Positions 9,222 to 18,112 of a stretch of 64,000 nt of DNA are shown here, piece after piece; position 1 is the stretch's first letter; every line of letters begins with the position of its first letter. This stretch comes from Vibrio gazogenes (GTDB taxonomy: Bacteria > Pseudomonadota > Gammaproteobacteria > Enterobacterales > Vibrionaceae). Where the stretch lies: positions 3,313,709 to 3,377,708 of the forward strand of contig NZ_CP092587.1 of NCBI RefSeq assembly GCF_023920225.1, given 5' to 3'. Made by a program: the position numbers and the translations under genes. The notes under the pieces are model-generated. The model made no database searches and had not been told where the DNA came from. It saw nothing but the letters and a program-made list of their open reading frames with translations.

Positions 9222-10358
9222 ATGAGTATCAATAAAAAACTGATTTACAAAACACTGCTGACCATCTCTGGTGTGATTATTTTAGCGGCCGGCGGACTGA
9301 TGGCCTATCTGGCGATCCCTTCCGGCTTTCAGTCCCGCCAAGCGGAAGGCCCCAAGGTGTTGACTGAGCTGCTAAACATGGCTGAAAAAAGCCAGCCATT
9401 TAATCCCGACCCGTATATCTCCAGCACCTATCGTCCCGGAGATCCGCTGTATGAGCCATTACTGTATATCCAAAGACATCGGCAGGGAAAAGCCGAAGAG
9501 CTATTAAAGCCATTAGTCGAGCAAGGTAACCCAGATGCCATGTATTGGCTGGCTCAAATCACCTATGACGATAGTTACTACTCCAGTGGCCCGGCAGCGA
9601 AATTATTCCAGAAATCAGCGGAGCTGGGTAACCCGTATGCCGCATTACGGTTAGATATCAATGACCGTGAGTGTCAGATGTTTATGGGCGGTTACTGTGA
9701 TAAAAAATGGGGTGAACTCGGGCGTAAGCTACTGCAAGAGCGCGCTGAGCAAGGTGATAAAAAAGCAGCATATTATCTGCTTCAGTATGATGAAAATAGC
9801 TCAGAAGAGGTACATAAGAAGTTAGAGAAACTCGTTACAGAGAATGCTAAGAATCATTATTACCAGCCATTGATGAGACTTATGAAGAGTTATAAAGATA
9901 GAATGTATTTAACTTTTTTCAATAGAAGGGAGACTATTTCTTCTGAAGAAAACAAGTATATATCTGAGCTAGCATTCCTTCCAGTCAATAACAACTTCCC
10001 ACCAGCAATGACAAACATTGTTTTTTTCAATAGAAACTTCTATAAAAAACCATATTTATTAAAAGTAATCAAGCAAAGTATAATGATAAATACAGAACCA
10101 TTCCTATGTATAAGATACTATACAGAAGTTGACAATATTGACAGAAATCATATTATAGATAGTGCAGCATGTGCTATTGCTTCAGATCAATTAGAGAACA
10201 GAGATGATAACTTAAGAAGGTTTAATTATATTCTTAAAGAAAACAACTTAAATCCTTTGACTAAATTAGAATTTAATAATTCTCATAATAAAGCACAAGA
10301 AATAATAAATAATATGACTCCTGTTATCTATATCGATGAAATGAATCCAAAACCATAA
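9222..10358 (+). CDS. Sel1-repeat putative immunity protein, copy 3
   Basis: A 378-residue paralogue. Residues 1 to ~150 are almost identical to copy 1, including the Sel1 stretch lost in copy 2, while the C-terminal ~140 residues after YYQPLMR again have their own AT-rich sequence, ending in the common VIYIDEMNPKP. One N-terminal membrane helix and the Cys pair (RECQ...GYCD) are retained. Preceded by an orphan effector tip only. Likely an orphan immunity gene; function inferred. Confidence 0.72.
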   Translation: MSINKKLIYKTLLTISGVIILAAGGLMAYLAIPSGFQSRQAEGPKVLTELLNMAEKSQPFNPDPYISSTYRPGDPLYEPLLYIQRHRQGKAEELLKPLVEQGNPDAMYWLAQITYDDSYYSSGPAAKLFQKSAELGNPYAALRLDINDRECQMFMGGYCDKKWGELGRKLLQERAEQGDKKAAYYLLQYDENSSEEVHKKLEKLVTENAKNHYYQPLMRLMKSYKDRMYLTFFNRRETISSEENKYISELAFLPVNNNFPPAMTNIVFFNRNFYKKPYLLKVIKQSIMINTEPFLCIRYYTEVDNIDRNHIIDSAACAIASDQLENRDDNLRRFNYILKENNLNPLTKLEFNNSHNKAQEIINNMTPVIYIDEMNPKP

Positions 10359-10374
10359 ATGACGATTTTTACAC

Positions 10375-10401
10375 AGGGAGCAGTGATCTGCTCCCTTTTT
10401 T
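10375..10401. terminator. Terminator after immunity copy 3
   Basis: AGGGAGCAG-TGAT-CTGCTCCCT stem followed by a T-run on the plus strand. Compensatory changes relative to copies 1 and 2 preserve pairing. Confidence 0.85.
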
Positions 10402-10402
10402 A

Positions 10403-10597
10403 TCATCTCAATACAACCCCTTCTGCGTCTTCCTTCATTAAATTCATTTCATCAAAGGTAATCAGATTATTGAGAAACAACAGCACTTCACGCAATTCGT
10501 GTTGGTCAACGGAAGGTGCAGTATTGGTGGCGAGAAAATCAATCAGATAACCGCGAGCAGTCAGGTGTAGATCATAATTAGGGTGTGAGTTCGGCAT
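10403..10597 (-). CDS. Small conserved protein of the T6SS array, copy 3 (64 aa)
   Basis: Starts at ATG 10597 behind AGGAGG. The 64-residue product has the same core as copies 1 and 2 (DLHLTARGYLIDFLATNTAP, ELREVLLFLNNLITFDE) and a slightly longer C-terminus (EDAEGVVLR) because the original stop codon has moved. Function unknown. Confidence 0.62.
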   Translation of the reverse strand: MPNSHPNYDLHLTARGYLIDFLATNTAPSVDQHELREVLLFLNNLITFDEMNLMKEDAEGVVLR

Positions 10598-11370
10598 TGT
10601 AGCCTCCTGTAGATTTTCAAAAAATCACCACCAGAGGTTCCAATCTCAGAGGTGGTGAACTGAGCAAGGTTTGGAACTACCGCACCACAGGTTGCAGCCT
10701 GACAAAGTCAGCCCTATACCCAGCTCACCATAATAGGAGTGAGTAAAGGCTACACACAAAGGCTCATCTGTACAAGATAAGGCAATTTGTGCGTCTGTGG
10801 TTTAGACGGTGTTCCAATCCCGACACCGGTTTTATCGGTGCGAATTCAGGGTAAGCAGTGTCGGGTTTGTTGGCGAGGTACAAGAAAATAAAGCGCGTGT
10901 GATAGAGCAAAATCCCATACTTTGCTCACACTCGGTTCGTCATAATTTTGCGAGTAATTTCACAGTGTTGTCGAGGAATAAGCCGTTCATCAGGATTCAT
11001 ATCTGGATTAAGGTATAATCTCCATTCACTCAAATGAGTTTATTAGAATCATTAAAATGAAGCTTAAATCAACATCGGCTCTACGCACCATCAGTTTGAG
11101 TGATTTCAGAAACATTGACGTCATATTTACCTATGTATATTGAAGCGATGAACTCAGGGAAAAAGTTCAGGACGAACTTTTTAGCTTTTCATGAGCAGGA
11201 TGCGAATAAAAGCGCCCCTGATAATATGCTCTGAAGCCGAAAACAAGCCTTTTGGGATACTTTTGGGGCCAAGCCAAAAGTATCTGATGCGCAGACGCGG
11301 CAGTGACAGAAATCGAAAACATTCAGCGCATCATACAATGTTCGGAAACAGAGACATAACAGGCAAAGGC
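10598..11370. repeat. Structured spacer of unit 3, decaying end of the array
   Basis: Third spacer copy. TTCGAA motifs are mutated (TTCCAA, TTTGGA) while the 9-bp stem (11161-11183) and the 11-bp stem (11256-11284) stay intact. Similarity to the other copies ends near 11370, with no orphan tip following. No supported gene. Confidence 0.6.
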
Positions 11371-11401
11371 GAGTGATATCATAGTATTCGGGTACAACCG
11401 G

Positions 11402-11632
11402 CTATTCCTGTTTTAACTGTTTCAGTTTTTTTATATAGGCTGACAGTTTGACACAAGCCGTGCTCACCCCGATAAACAAAAGCGCATAGCATACCGCCAC
11501 GCCGTCAAACTCCAATAAACTAAGTTTATTCACTAACAGCGAAAGCAGCCCGCCACAAATCAATGTCAGGATCCAATAGTTTGCTTTCGCATGAATGAGT
11601 TTATCTTGTAATTGGTCATGATCTAATTTCAC
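11402..11632 (-). CDS. Small two-helix membrane protein, unknown
   Basis: A 76-residue ORF starting at GTG 11632 with GAGG five bases upstream. Two hydrophobic segments (~19-36, YWILTLICGGLLSLLV; ~45-64, VAVCYALLFIGVSTACVKL) and a Lys-rich C-terminus suggest a small inner-membrane protein. I do not recognise the family. It sits between the T6SS array and the SQ cluster and could belong to either. Confidence 0.5.
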   Translation of the reverse strand: MKLDHDQLQDKLIHAKANYWILTLICGGLLSLLVNKLSLLEFDGVAVCYALLFIGVSTACVKLSAYIKKLKQLKQE

Positions 11633-11861
11633 GGCAACCTCAATGATTAAAACACAGTTTATTTTTCATAAATATATTGAACCACGTTGACTCAAAGCTT
11701 ATAAATGTTGCCCTGCACCGATGATTTATTATCTTATTATGTTTACTGCTCATATCGGTGCGTATGGTTTTATATCCATTGCCATGAATATAATTCAGCA
11801 ATCATTGATTAATCAGCAAAAATAGCCCATACAGAAATAATAAAAATATAAATAACAAAAA
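11633..11861. other. Intergenic, nothing recognised
   Basis: AT-rich DNA between the small membrane protein and the porin terminator. No ORF, RNA or clear operator seen. Confidence 0.5.
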
Positions 11862-11890
11862 TAAAGTAAGGAGAATCTCTCCTTACTTTA
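11862..11890 (-). terminator. Rho-independent terminator of the porin gene
   Basis: 13-bp perfect stem around the loop ATC, followed on the minus strand by a T-rich run. Confidence 0.85.
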
Positions 11891-11936
11891 GTCAGAGATA
11901 ACTTGAATCAATCATTAAACTTCGGGATTTATTGGG

Positions 11937-13319
11937 CTAGAACCAGATCTCAGCCTGAGCACCAAAGGTAAAGCTATCATCATCATTTTTGTTATAGCCA
12001 TCTAGGCTAGAAGCATTATAGTCACCGGTGAATTTTGCATACGTTGCATAAAAACGAATTTCAGGACGACTAAAGAAGGCTTTTTTCAGCTTGAGGGTCG
12101 GCGCAAATGTAAACGTTGCGAGGCCACCTTCTTCTTTTGTTATTGCACTGGAATAGCTGCTGCCGTTGTAACCTGCTTCAAACTGGAGTGCAAAATTGTC
12201 GTTAAGATAATAGGCACTACGGGCACCAAGCGTCCACCACGTATTTTCACTGCCATCGAAATCGACATCTTCCTTATGTTGGAATAATGCGATGGTATTG
12301 ATTTCCCACTGATCAAATGTGGCTAAACCATCAACGAACACACGGTAATTTTGCCCGTCATCATTTGACTGGTTTGTGTCGCCATTACGTCCCAAAAAGG
12401 CGGCCGAAGTCCCGGTTGCATATTGCGCAACGTATTTGACTCGCCCATCGGTTAACCCAAAATACGATGGCTGGGTGTAACGAGCCATCACATGGGCACC
12501 GGCTGTTGCAGCTTTCCCGGTATAAGAGCCGGTGATGCCATTAATCGTTTTGGTTACCGAATAGCGGCTGTCATCACTGTTTGTCTGCAAACTACCGGCA
12601 AACCACCATTGCCCGGTACGATATTCAACCCCCAATGTATGGGTTCTGGGTCTGGCCCCATCATCGTAAGTGACCGTTGTGCCATTCTCATCCGTATAGG
12701 TTTTATCACTATCACTATCGTGAGAAGTCACGAACAGATCCATTTTGCCATCACCGAGGTTAATGCCTTTAACACCAATACCGGGCGAACGGATTTCATA
12801 GTATTTACGGTCAAGGATATGAATATCATCAGACCAGTTAACCCGACCGGCCCAGAATGTGACGTCTGGGGCGAATGATAGATTCCCCATTTCGACATAG
12901 GCTTTATCCATGAAAATAGTTTTATCTTGCGTATCAAAAACCCAGCGTCTGGCATCACGGTCTTCGTATACCAAGCCAAAATATGCTTTGGCCCATGCCC
13001 CGTTGACGTCGAATTTCCGGCTTAAAGCCGTCGCAGCATAGTTACTTTCACCACCACCAAGCCGGTAGAACCCGCCTGAGTTCGGTGCTTTTATGGTTGT
13101 ATTTCCGGAGCCCGAACCATTTTCATTCGAAGTAAATCCGGCACGGAAATAACCATTCCATTGCACCGCTTCTTCTTTTTGGGTATCAAGCTGCTCTTGC
13201 ATTTTGGCAATGGCCGCAGCATTGGCTTGGCTTAAATCTTCTGCATGGGTATTTGCCGACATGACGACCAAGCCCGCACACATGATATGTGTAATATTTA
13301 AAGGGATTATCTTTTTCAT
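11937..13319 (-). CDS. LamB-family carbohydrate porin of the sulfoquinovose locus
   Basis: I place the start at ATG 13319 (AGGA about eight bases upstream), giving 460 residues; a longer reading to 13349 has no ribosome site. A signal peptide (MKKIIPLNITHIMCAGLVVMSANTHA) is followed by a short coiled-coil-like helix (AAAIAKMQEQLDTQKEE), then LamB-type beta strands (WNGYFRAGFT, FWAGRVNWSDDIHILD, YEIRSPGIGVKGI) and a terminal aromatic residue (AQAEIWF), as in outer-membrane barrels. LamB proteins form trimeric sugar channels. Its place at the 3' end of the yihS/TRAP/aldolase operon suggests uptake of SQ or its glycoside across the outer membrane, replacing OmpL/YihO-type functions of E. coli. 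Substrate is inferred. Confidence 0.85.
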   Translation of the reverse strand: MKKIIPLNITHIMCAGLVVMSANTHAEDLSQANAAAIAKMQEQLDTQKEEAVQWNGYFRAGFTSNENGSGSGNTTIKAPNSGGFYRLGGGESNYAATALSRKFDVNGAWAKAYFGLVYEDRDARRWVFDTQDKTIFMDKAYVEMGNLSFAPDVTFWAGRVNWSDDIHILDRKYYEIRSPGIGVKGINLGDGKMDLFVTSHDSDSDKTYTDENGTTVTYDDGARPRTHTLGVEYRTGQWWFAGSLQTNSDDSRYSVTKTINGITGSYTGKAATAGAHVMARYTQPSYFGLTDGRVKYVAQYATGTSAAFLGRNGDTNQSNDDGQNYRVFVDGLATFDQWEINTIALFQHKEDVDFDGSENTWWTLGARSAYYLNDNFALQFEAGYNGSSYSSAITKEEGGLATFTFAPTLKLKKAFFSRPEIRFYATYAKFTGDYNASSLDGYNKNDDDSFTFGAQAEIWF

Positions 13320-13619
13320 TGAATTAATCCTGAGTGTAGGGTTTATCATATTATTAGAAATTTAGGACATGACTATTCGGCCCTGATTCATACGCATTGA
13401 ATAAGGGAATTCATTGAATAACCACCAGCATGTTCATGTTATCTAAATTCAGTCACTGAATAACTCAGCAATTTATTTTATTGAATATAACGTCTCCTAT
13501 TTAAAGTGATGAATAAAAAATAGATACTTCAATATTCATGAGGCTTTTAATTAATATTTTTGACTGACGGGCAACCCGGTATGAATTGCCCCGTAAACGT
13601 CAGCCAGTGCAATCGGTGG
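13320..13619. other. Intergenic, porin leader and yihS 3' flank
   Basis: AT-rich 300 bp. A long imperfect hairpin lies next to the yihS stop (about 13563-13605, CTGACG...CGTCAG with GGGCAA...TTGCCC inside). It may attenuate or process the message between yihS and the porin gene. No ORF. Confidence 0.45.
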
Positions 13620-14870
13620 CTATTTCAGGTTCGTATCCAGTAATCCCTCAGCCAGCGCAGGTGCCAGACCCGGAGTTAAAGGCAGGCGCGGAATCACCAA
13701 ACAGTGCATTAAGTGATAAATATCTTGCTTGCCATCCCAAACTTTACTGCCCCCTGCCCGGTTATTGGCATCAAGCTCCTGCCACCATGAACAGCCTTCG
13801 TAATCGATAAAGTATGTGCGGCAGTAGTCCCACCAAGTGCGATACCACGCTTCATACTTGTCATCACCGGTCACGGTGTATAGCGCATACGCGGTGCCAA
13901 TGGCTTCGACGGGGATCCAGCGGATCCGTTCGCGCACTACGGGTTGACCCTCCCAATCGACAGAGTAAACAAATCCGGGAGCACCATCAGCAGCCCACGC
14001 ATCACGTACTGTCGCATCGAATAAACTGATGGCATCTTCTAATAACCAGTCAGGGCAATCTGCACCGATTTTCAATAGGGTGGCACGCAGGTGACAAATC
14101 AGACGTCCCCACTCGATCCAATGGCCCGGTGTACCGCCATAAGCCCGAAAGTGGCTGGCCGGGGTTTCTTTGTTGTAATCCGGTAATGGATTCCAGTCAG
14201 TATCAAAATGCTCGTTGACCCGATAATTGAGCCCTTTCGCTGTTTTATGAATCATGAACTCGGTGATATTCAACGCACGATCGAGCCATTTACGGTCTTG
14301 GGTGACATCGTAAACAATCAGAAATGCTTCGACAGAGTGCATTGCCATATTGCCACCGCGGTAATCTTCGGTCTCGGTAAATGCTTCATCCCAAGACTCG
14401 TAGCACATTTGTTTCTCTTCGACCCAGAAGTGTTGTTCATAGACATTGATCGCTTCATCTAACAGTGCCTGAGCCCGAGGATGGCCGGTTGTGACGGCGC
14501 TTGCCGCACCAAGCAGAACAAATGCATGTTGGTAGCCTTGCTTCGATGCATCAAGAATATCTTGCCCTGCATTGGCAATGGTTGCGTACCATCCCCCGTA
14601 TTGCTGATCTTTCAACGGGCCTTCAAGCGCTTTGATACCGTGTTCAACCAATTCGTAAGCACCCGGACGCCCCATATGAGCCGCCAGCGCATAGCTATGT
14701 AACATCCGTGCCGTGATCCAAAGACAGGTGCCCATCTCTTCACGCACTTTGCCGTTGTTGCCAATCCAGCCGAAACCGTTCGGCACCACCGCATGACGAC
14801 CAAATTCAAAAATCCGATCAGTCTCTGTCTCGAGCCACGAATGGTGAGACCGCGTATTAATCCATTTCAT
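13620..14870 (-). CDS. yihS: Sulfoquinovose isomerase (SQ to sulfofructose)
   Basis: A 416-residue protein closely resembling E. coli YihS over its full length, from the start ([20 protein letters not shown]) to the end ([13 protein letters not shown]). It belongs to the N-acylglucosamine 2-epimerase fold, an alpha/alpha barrel. Active-site features are visible: Arg in CLWITARML, His in [11 protein letters not shown], His in [11 protein letters not shown] and His in [12 protein letters not shown]. It isomerises SQ to 6-deoxy-6-sulfofructose, the first cytosolic step of the sulfo-EMP pathway. It is downstream of the EIIB gene in the operon, which supports the assignment. Confidence 0.93.
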   Translation of the reverse strand: MKWINTRSHHSWLETETDRIFEFGRHAVVPNGFGWIGNNGKVREEMGTCLWITARMLHSYALAAHMGRPGAYELVEHGIKALEGPLKDQQYGGWYATIANAGQDILDASKQGYQHAFVLLGAASAVTTGHPRAQALLDEAINVYEQHFWVEEKQMCYESWDEAFTETEDYRGGNMAMHSVEAFLIVYDVTQDRKWLDRALNITEFMIHKTAKGLNYRVNEHFDTDWNPLPDYNKETPASHFRAYGGTPGHWIEWGRLICHLRATLLKIGADCPDWLLEDAISLFDATVRDAWAADGAPGFVYSVDWEGQPVVRERIRWIPVEAIGTAYALYTVTGDDKYEAWYRTWWDYCRTYFIDYEGCSWWQELDANNRAGGSKVWDGKQDIYHLMHCLVIPRLPLTPGLAPALAEGLLDTNLK

Positions 14871-14927
14871 TTCAACCTTACCTTTCAGTTAAATAATTTA
14901 TCTTGCAAACCTGTATCGCGGGGGGAT

Positions 14928-15200
14928 TTACCCATGTTCAGCCACTTGTTTTCTTAATTCGTCCGCTAACTTATGCACATCAAAAAACACCACCTGAATT
15001 TGATTATTCGGTAAGTGGATAAACCCTAATGCCCCTTGTCGGCGCAGCAGCTTTTCATCCACGGATCCCATATCTTTGACCTGAATCCGTAACCGGGTCG
15101 CACAGTTATCAATATTTTTAGCTTCAATATTGTCGACCCCGCCCAATGCGGTCAGTATCTTCTGTGCTTTTGCCTGCAAATTGCCTTTGTCATTGATCAT
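14928..15200 (-). CDS. Free-standing PTS EIIB domain (glucose family)
   Basis: A 90-residue protein consisting of one glucose-type EIIB domain: KAQKILTALGGVDNIEAKNI, then DNCATRLRIQV with the phospho-accepting Cys33, then GALGF. EIIB domains are normally fused to membrane EIIC permeases, and none is present here. It lies between dctM and yihS in the same direction, with short gaps, so it is co-transcribed with SQ genes. It may sense or relay PTS phosphorylation state to the TRAP transporter, an enzyme or the regulator, or serve a remote EIIC. The family call is firm; the role is inference. Confidence 0.88.
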   Translation of the reverse strand: MINDKGNLQAKAQKILTALGGVDNIEAKNIDNCATRLRIQVKDMGSVDEKLLRRQGALGFIHLPNNQIQVVFFDVHKLADELRKQVAEHG

Positions 15201-15248
15201 TTGTTGTCTCCTGCTGAAATAAGCCTGTACCTGAGTGACGTATACCCC

Positions 15249-16538
15249 TTACATAATGCCGACCAGTTTCGGCAGACCAATCACCAATTGAGGGAAGCAG
15301 GAGATGACAAAAATCAACACCACTTCGACGAAAAGGAACGGAATAATTTTCTTGGAAATTTCCGAAACCGAAACTTTCGATACTCCGGATGCAACAAACA
15401 GCACAAGCCCCATTGGTGGCGTTGCCAATCCAATCGATAAGTTGGCACACATCACCACCCCGAAGTGAACCGGGTCGATACCGGCATTGACCATAATCGG
15501 CGCAAAAATCGGTGCGAAGATTAAAATCGCAGGGCCGGCATCAAGGAACATCCCGATGATAAACAGCAACACATTGATGATGGCGAACAACAAGTAAGGG
15601 TTTTCAGTAATGCCGTTCATGAAATTGGCAACCATGTTCGACACACCCGACAAACTGATCAACGATGCAAAACCACTGGCCGCAGCCACAATGATTAAAA
15701 TCGATGCAGCATTGACCGCGACCTTGGCAAACAAGGCGTAAGTCGTTTTCACGTTGGTGACTTTAATGATGAACAGAGAGACCGCAATGGCGTAAGCAAC
15801 CGCAACTGCTGCCGCTTCTGTCGGCGTAAAGATGCCGCCGTAAATCCCGCCCAGAATAATCACCGGTGTTAATAGTGGAATGATTGCGAGTCTGAACGCT
15901 TGTTTACGCTCCATCGCAGGGGCTCGCTCCATCGGATGAACATCCGGGTATTTTCTAATCTGAATGCGGTTCATGATCATCAGACCGATACAGAAAATAA
16001 GCCCAGGCGTCACGCCAGCCAGGAACATGGCTGCAACCGAGGTGTTCATCACAAACGCATAAAGCAGCATAATACCTGACGGTGGAATAATATTCCCCAA
16101 AACGGTGGCAGCGGCCGTCAGCGCGGCTGAATACCCCGCATCATATTTGTACTTCTTCATTTCCGGAATCAGCATACCGCCGATCGCAGAGGTTGCAGCA
16201 ACCGCTGAACCTGTCAGGGCACCAAAGATCGTTGCAGCCAAGATAACAACATGACCGAGCCCCCCGCGCAGGTGCTGTACCATCGTCTGCGCGAAAGCGA
16301 TAATCCGTGGGGTGATCCCTCCTGCGGTCATACACTCCCCTGCCAGCATAAAAAACGGCAGCGCAAGCAGCAGAAAACTATCAAGACCAGAATACAAACG
16401 CTGATACAGCATATTGGCAAACAGCATCTGATCATTCTGGAACAGCGTAATCACAGGTGATAAGCCCAAGGTAAACAGTACCGGCACACCAATAACCAAA
16501 AGAATCAAAAAGTAGAGTAAAAAAATTGGAGAAACCAT
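15249..16538 (-). CDS. TRAP transporter large permease (DctM family)
   Basis: I place the start at ATG 16538 (GAGGA upstream), giving 429 residues; the longer reading overlaps the small-permease gene. About 12 hydrophobic segments, with family patterns such as FFMLAGECMTAGGITPR, GSAVAATSAIGGMLIPEM, IIPPSGIMLLY and CANLSIGLATPPMG. DctM is the ion-driven transport subunit of tripartite ATP-independent periplasmic transporters. It follows dctQ by 16 bp; the binding protein is encoded separately at 28809. Substrate, inferred from context, is SQ or sulfoquinovosylglycerol. Confidence 0.9.
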   Translation of the reverse strand: MVSPIFLLYFLILLVIGVPVLFTLGLSPVITLFQNDQMLFANMLYQRLYSGLDSFLLLALPFFMLAGECMTAGGITPRIIAFAQTMVQHLRGGLGHVVILAATIFGALTGSAVAATSAIGGMLIPEMKKYKYDAGYSAALTAAATVLGNIIPPSGIMLLYAFVMNTSVAAMFLAGVTPGLIFCIGLMIMNRIQIRKYPDVHPMERAPAMERKQAFRLAIIPLLTPVIILGGIYGGIFTPTEAAAVAVAYAIAVSLFIIKVTNVKTTYALFAKVAVNAASILIIVAAASGFASLISLSGVSNMVANFMNGITENPYLLFAIINVLLFIIGMFLDAGPAILIFAPIFAPIMVNAGIDPVHFGVVMCANLSIGLATPPMGLVLFVASGVSKVSVSEISKKIIPFLFVEVVLIFVISCFPQLVIGLPKLVGIM

Positions 16539-16554
16539 TGTCGTACTATCCTCA

Positions 16555-17172
16555 TTAAGCCGTCTTCGAGCAGATCGGCTGAGTTGGCTGTTGATCATGA
16601 GTTGCATCTTCGTCATCTTCCGACGCTTCAAACAGTGCAGCGGTCAGTGCTGTTTGAGAGATATCTTCAAAATCACCGAGCATGTTCCGTAAAGACGAAA
16701 CACACTTTTGCAGCGCGAATAAGAGCGTGACACTCATCATCACCGGAGGAATGATATAGATGTAATACATGGGAATGGGCAGACTGTCCGCCATCACCGA
16801 ACCGGTATGGAAGAAGTTCCAGCCAAATTTAATCCAGACGACAAAGACGAATATTGCCGAGATATGAGCCAGTAACGCGAGGAAAGCAAACAGCCGAGGG
16901 GTTTTCTTTTCCAGAATTTCAGTCACAAAGGTCATGGCAATATTTTTATCGGTCAGATAAACAAACGGCAAACACAAATACGTCATGTAAATCATCAGGA
17001 AGCGGGAAGATTCATCCGTCCAACTTAACGGAATATTGAGGATGTAGCGGAACAACACTTGGATAACCACGATAGTCGTCATAACAAGTAGCAAAATACC
17101 GCCCATATGACGGAGTATCTTCGACAGAGGCGTCGTCACATTGTTTAGTGCTTTTTCGATGGCTCTTAACAT
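16555..17172 (-). CDS. TRAP transporter small permease (DctQ family)
   Basis: A 205-residue membrane protein with four hydrophobic segments (~25-45, ~50-72, ~92-115, ~133-155) and the DctQ pattern VLFRYILNIPLSWTDESSRFLMIYMTYL. A long acidic cytoplasmic tail (ASEDDEDATHDQ) is longer than usual. It is the partner of the DctM protein encoded just downstream and lies between it and the aldolase gene in the operon. Confidence 0.9.
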   Translation of the reverse strand: MLRAIEKALNNVTTPLSKILRHMGGILLLVMTTIVVIQVLFRYILNIPLSWTDESSRFLMIYMTYLCLPFVYLTDKNIAMTFVTEILEKKTPRLFAFLALLAHISAIFVFVVWIKFGWNFFHTGSVMADSLPIPMYYIYIIPPVMMSVTLLFALQKCVSSLRNMLGDFEDISQTALTAALFEASEDDEDATHDQQPTQPICSKTA

Positions 17173-17248
17173 AGAATCACCATTATTGAATGAGAAAATG
17201 ATCGGGAGCGTTGATGCTCAGCCCCCGAAACAGGCTGCTGTATTGTTA

Positions 17249-18112
17249 TTATTTTGCTTTACCATTTGAGCCAAACAGACGGATCTTGTGTTGTACAACT
17301 TCTTTCATACTGGTAATGCCTTTGTTCATGACATCAGCCAGAATGTAGTCTTTCTCATTGGCTTTCCAATGCGCCTGTACACCGAGGATAAACGCCTGAC
17401 GCAGCTCAGTATCGACGTTAATCTTCGCGACCCCGCGCTTCACAGCTTCAACGACCTGATCATCCGGTACTCCGGAACCGCCGTGCAGGACAATCGGTTT
17501 TTGTACGGCCTGTTTAATTTCAGAGAGTCGGTCAAATTTCAGCTCTGGCGTGGTTTTATACACCCCATGCGCTGTACCGATAGAGACGGCGAGATAATCG
17601 ACACCGGTACGCTCAGAGAAATCTAATGCTTCTGCGACCGTGGTGATCATCGCATCTTTCTCGTCAACGGTGATGTCATCTTCGGTGCCGCCAATTTTAC
17701 CAATCTCCCCTTCAGCACCGAGCCCTAAAGCATTTGCGACTTCGACAACCGCTTTGGTAATACGAATATTGTCTTCAAAAGGCAGTGCAGACCCATCAAA
17801 CATCAGTGATTGAAAATGACGAGTTGCCGCTTCCATGCACTGTTCAAACTGACGGCTATGGTCTAAATGAACACACACCGGCACGCTGATATGATGATAT
17901 TCAATCAGAGAGTCAATAGCGTCCCGGAGCGGTTTCATTCCCATTTCATTAATCGCTTTCTGACCAATTTGAATCATGATTGGTGACTGCTCTTCTTCAG
18001 CAGCAAGGAGTACAGCTTTAATTGTTTCTAGGTTATGCGCGGTAAAAGCGCCGATGGCGTAACCATTTTCCCACGCTTCCTGAATCATTGTTTTACCAGA
18101 TACATACGACAT
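17249..18112 (-). CDS. Class II (metal-dependent) aldolase, probable sulfofructose-phosphate aldolase
   Basis: A 287-residue class II ketose-bisphosphate aldolase. Metal and catalytic motifs are visible: VCVHLDHSRQFEQC (catalytic Asp, metal His), MFDGSALPFEDNI, GAEGEIGKIGGTEDD, SIGTAHGVYK (metal His), LHGGSGVPDD (metal His) and KINVDTELR. In this context it should split sulfofructose phosphate into DHAP and 3-sulfolactaldehyde. E. coli uses the unrelated class I enzyme YihT; class II SF-phosphate aldolases (SqiA) are known from the sulfo-EMP2 pathway. First gene of the aldolase-dctQ-dctM-EIIB-yihS-porin operon. A tagatose- or fructose-bisphosphate aldolase is the alternative. Confidence 0.85.
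   Translation of the reverse strand: MSYVSGKTMIQEAWENGYAIGAFTAHNLETIKAVLLAAEEEQSPIMIQIGQKAINEMGMKPLRDAIDSLIEYHHISVPVCVHLDHSRQFEQCMEAATRHFQSLMFDGSALPFEDNIRITKAVVEVANALGLGAEGEIGKIGGTEDDITVDEKDAMITTVAEALDFSERTGVDYLAVSIGTAHGVYKTTPELKFDRLSEIKQAVQKPIVLHGGSGVPDDQVVEAVKRGVAKINVDTELRQAFILGVQAHWKANEKDYILADVMNKGITSMKEVVQHKIRLFGSNGKAK

Larger units (their letters stand above)
4761..11370 (+). repeat. Tandem array of three ~2.2-kb units: effector tip, immunity gene, small gene, structured spacer
   Basis: Three units start at 4761, 6953 and 9159, a pitch of 2192 and 2206 bp; the third fades out near 11370. Each holds, in order: the last ~20 codons of the effector gene (intact gene end in unit 1, orphan in units 2 and 3), a Sel1-type immunity gene on +, a bidirectional terminator, a small gene on -, and ~750 bp of repeated hairpin-rich DNA. 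Spacers are near-identical, while the 3' halves of the immunity genes are not. The pattern fits tandem duplication with exchange or replacement of an internal cassette. Confidence 0.9.

Noticed and set aside
11191..11376. 61-codon ORF in the last array spacer
   Set aside because: It reads through the conserved 11-bp hairpin, and equivalent frames in the other two spacers are broken; likely a by-product of the repeat.
12492..12878. 128-codon ORF opposite the porin gene
   Set aside because: Lies entirely antisense to the LamB-family gene and shows no recognisable protein features.
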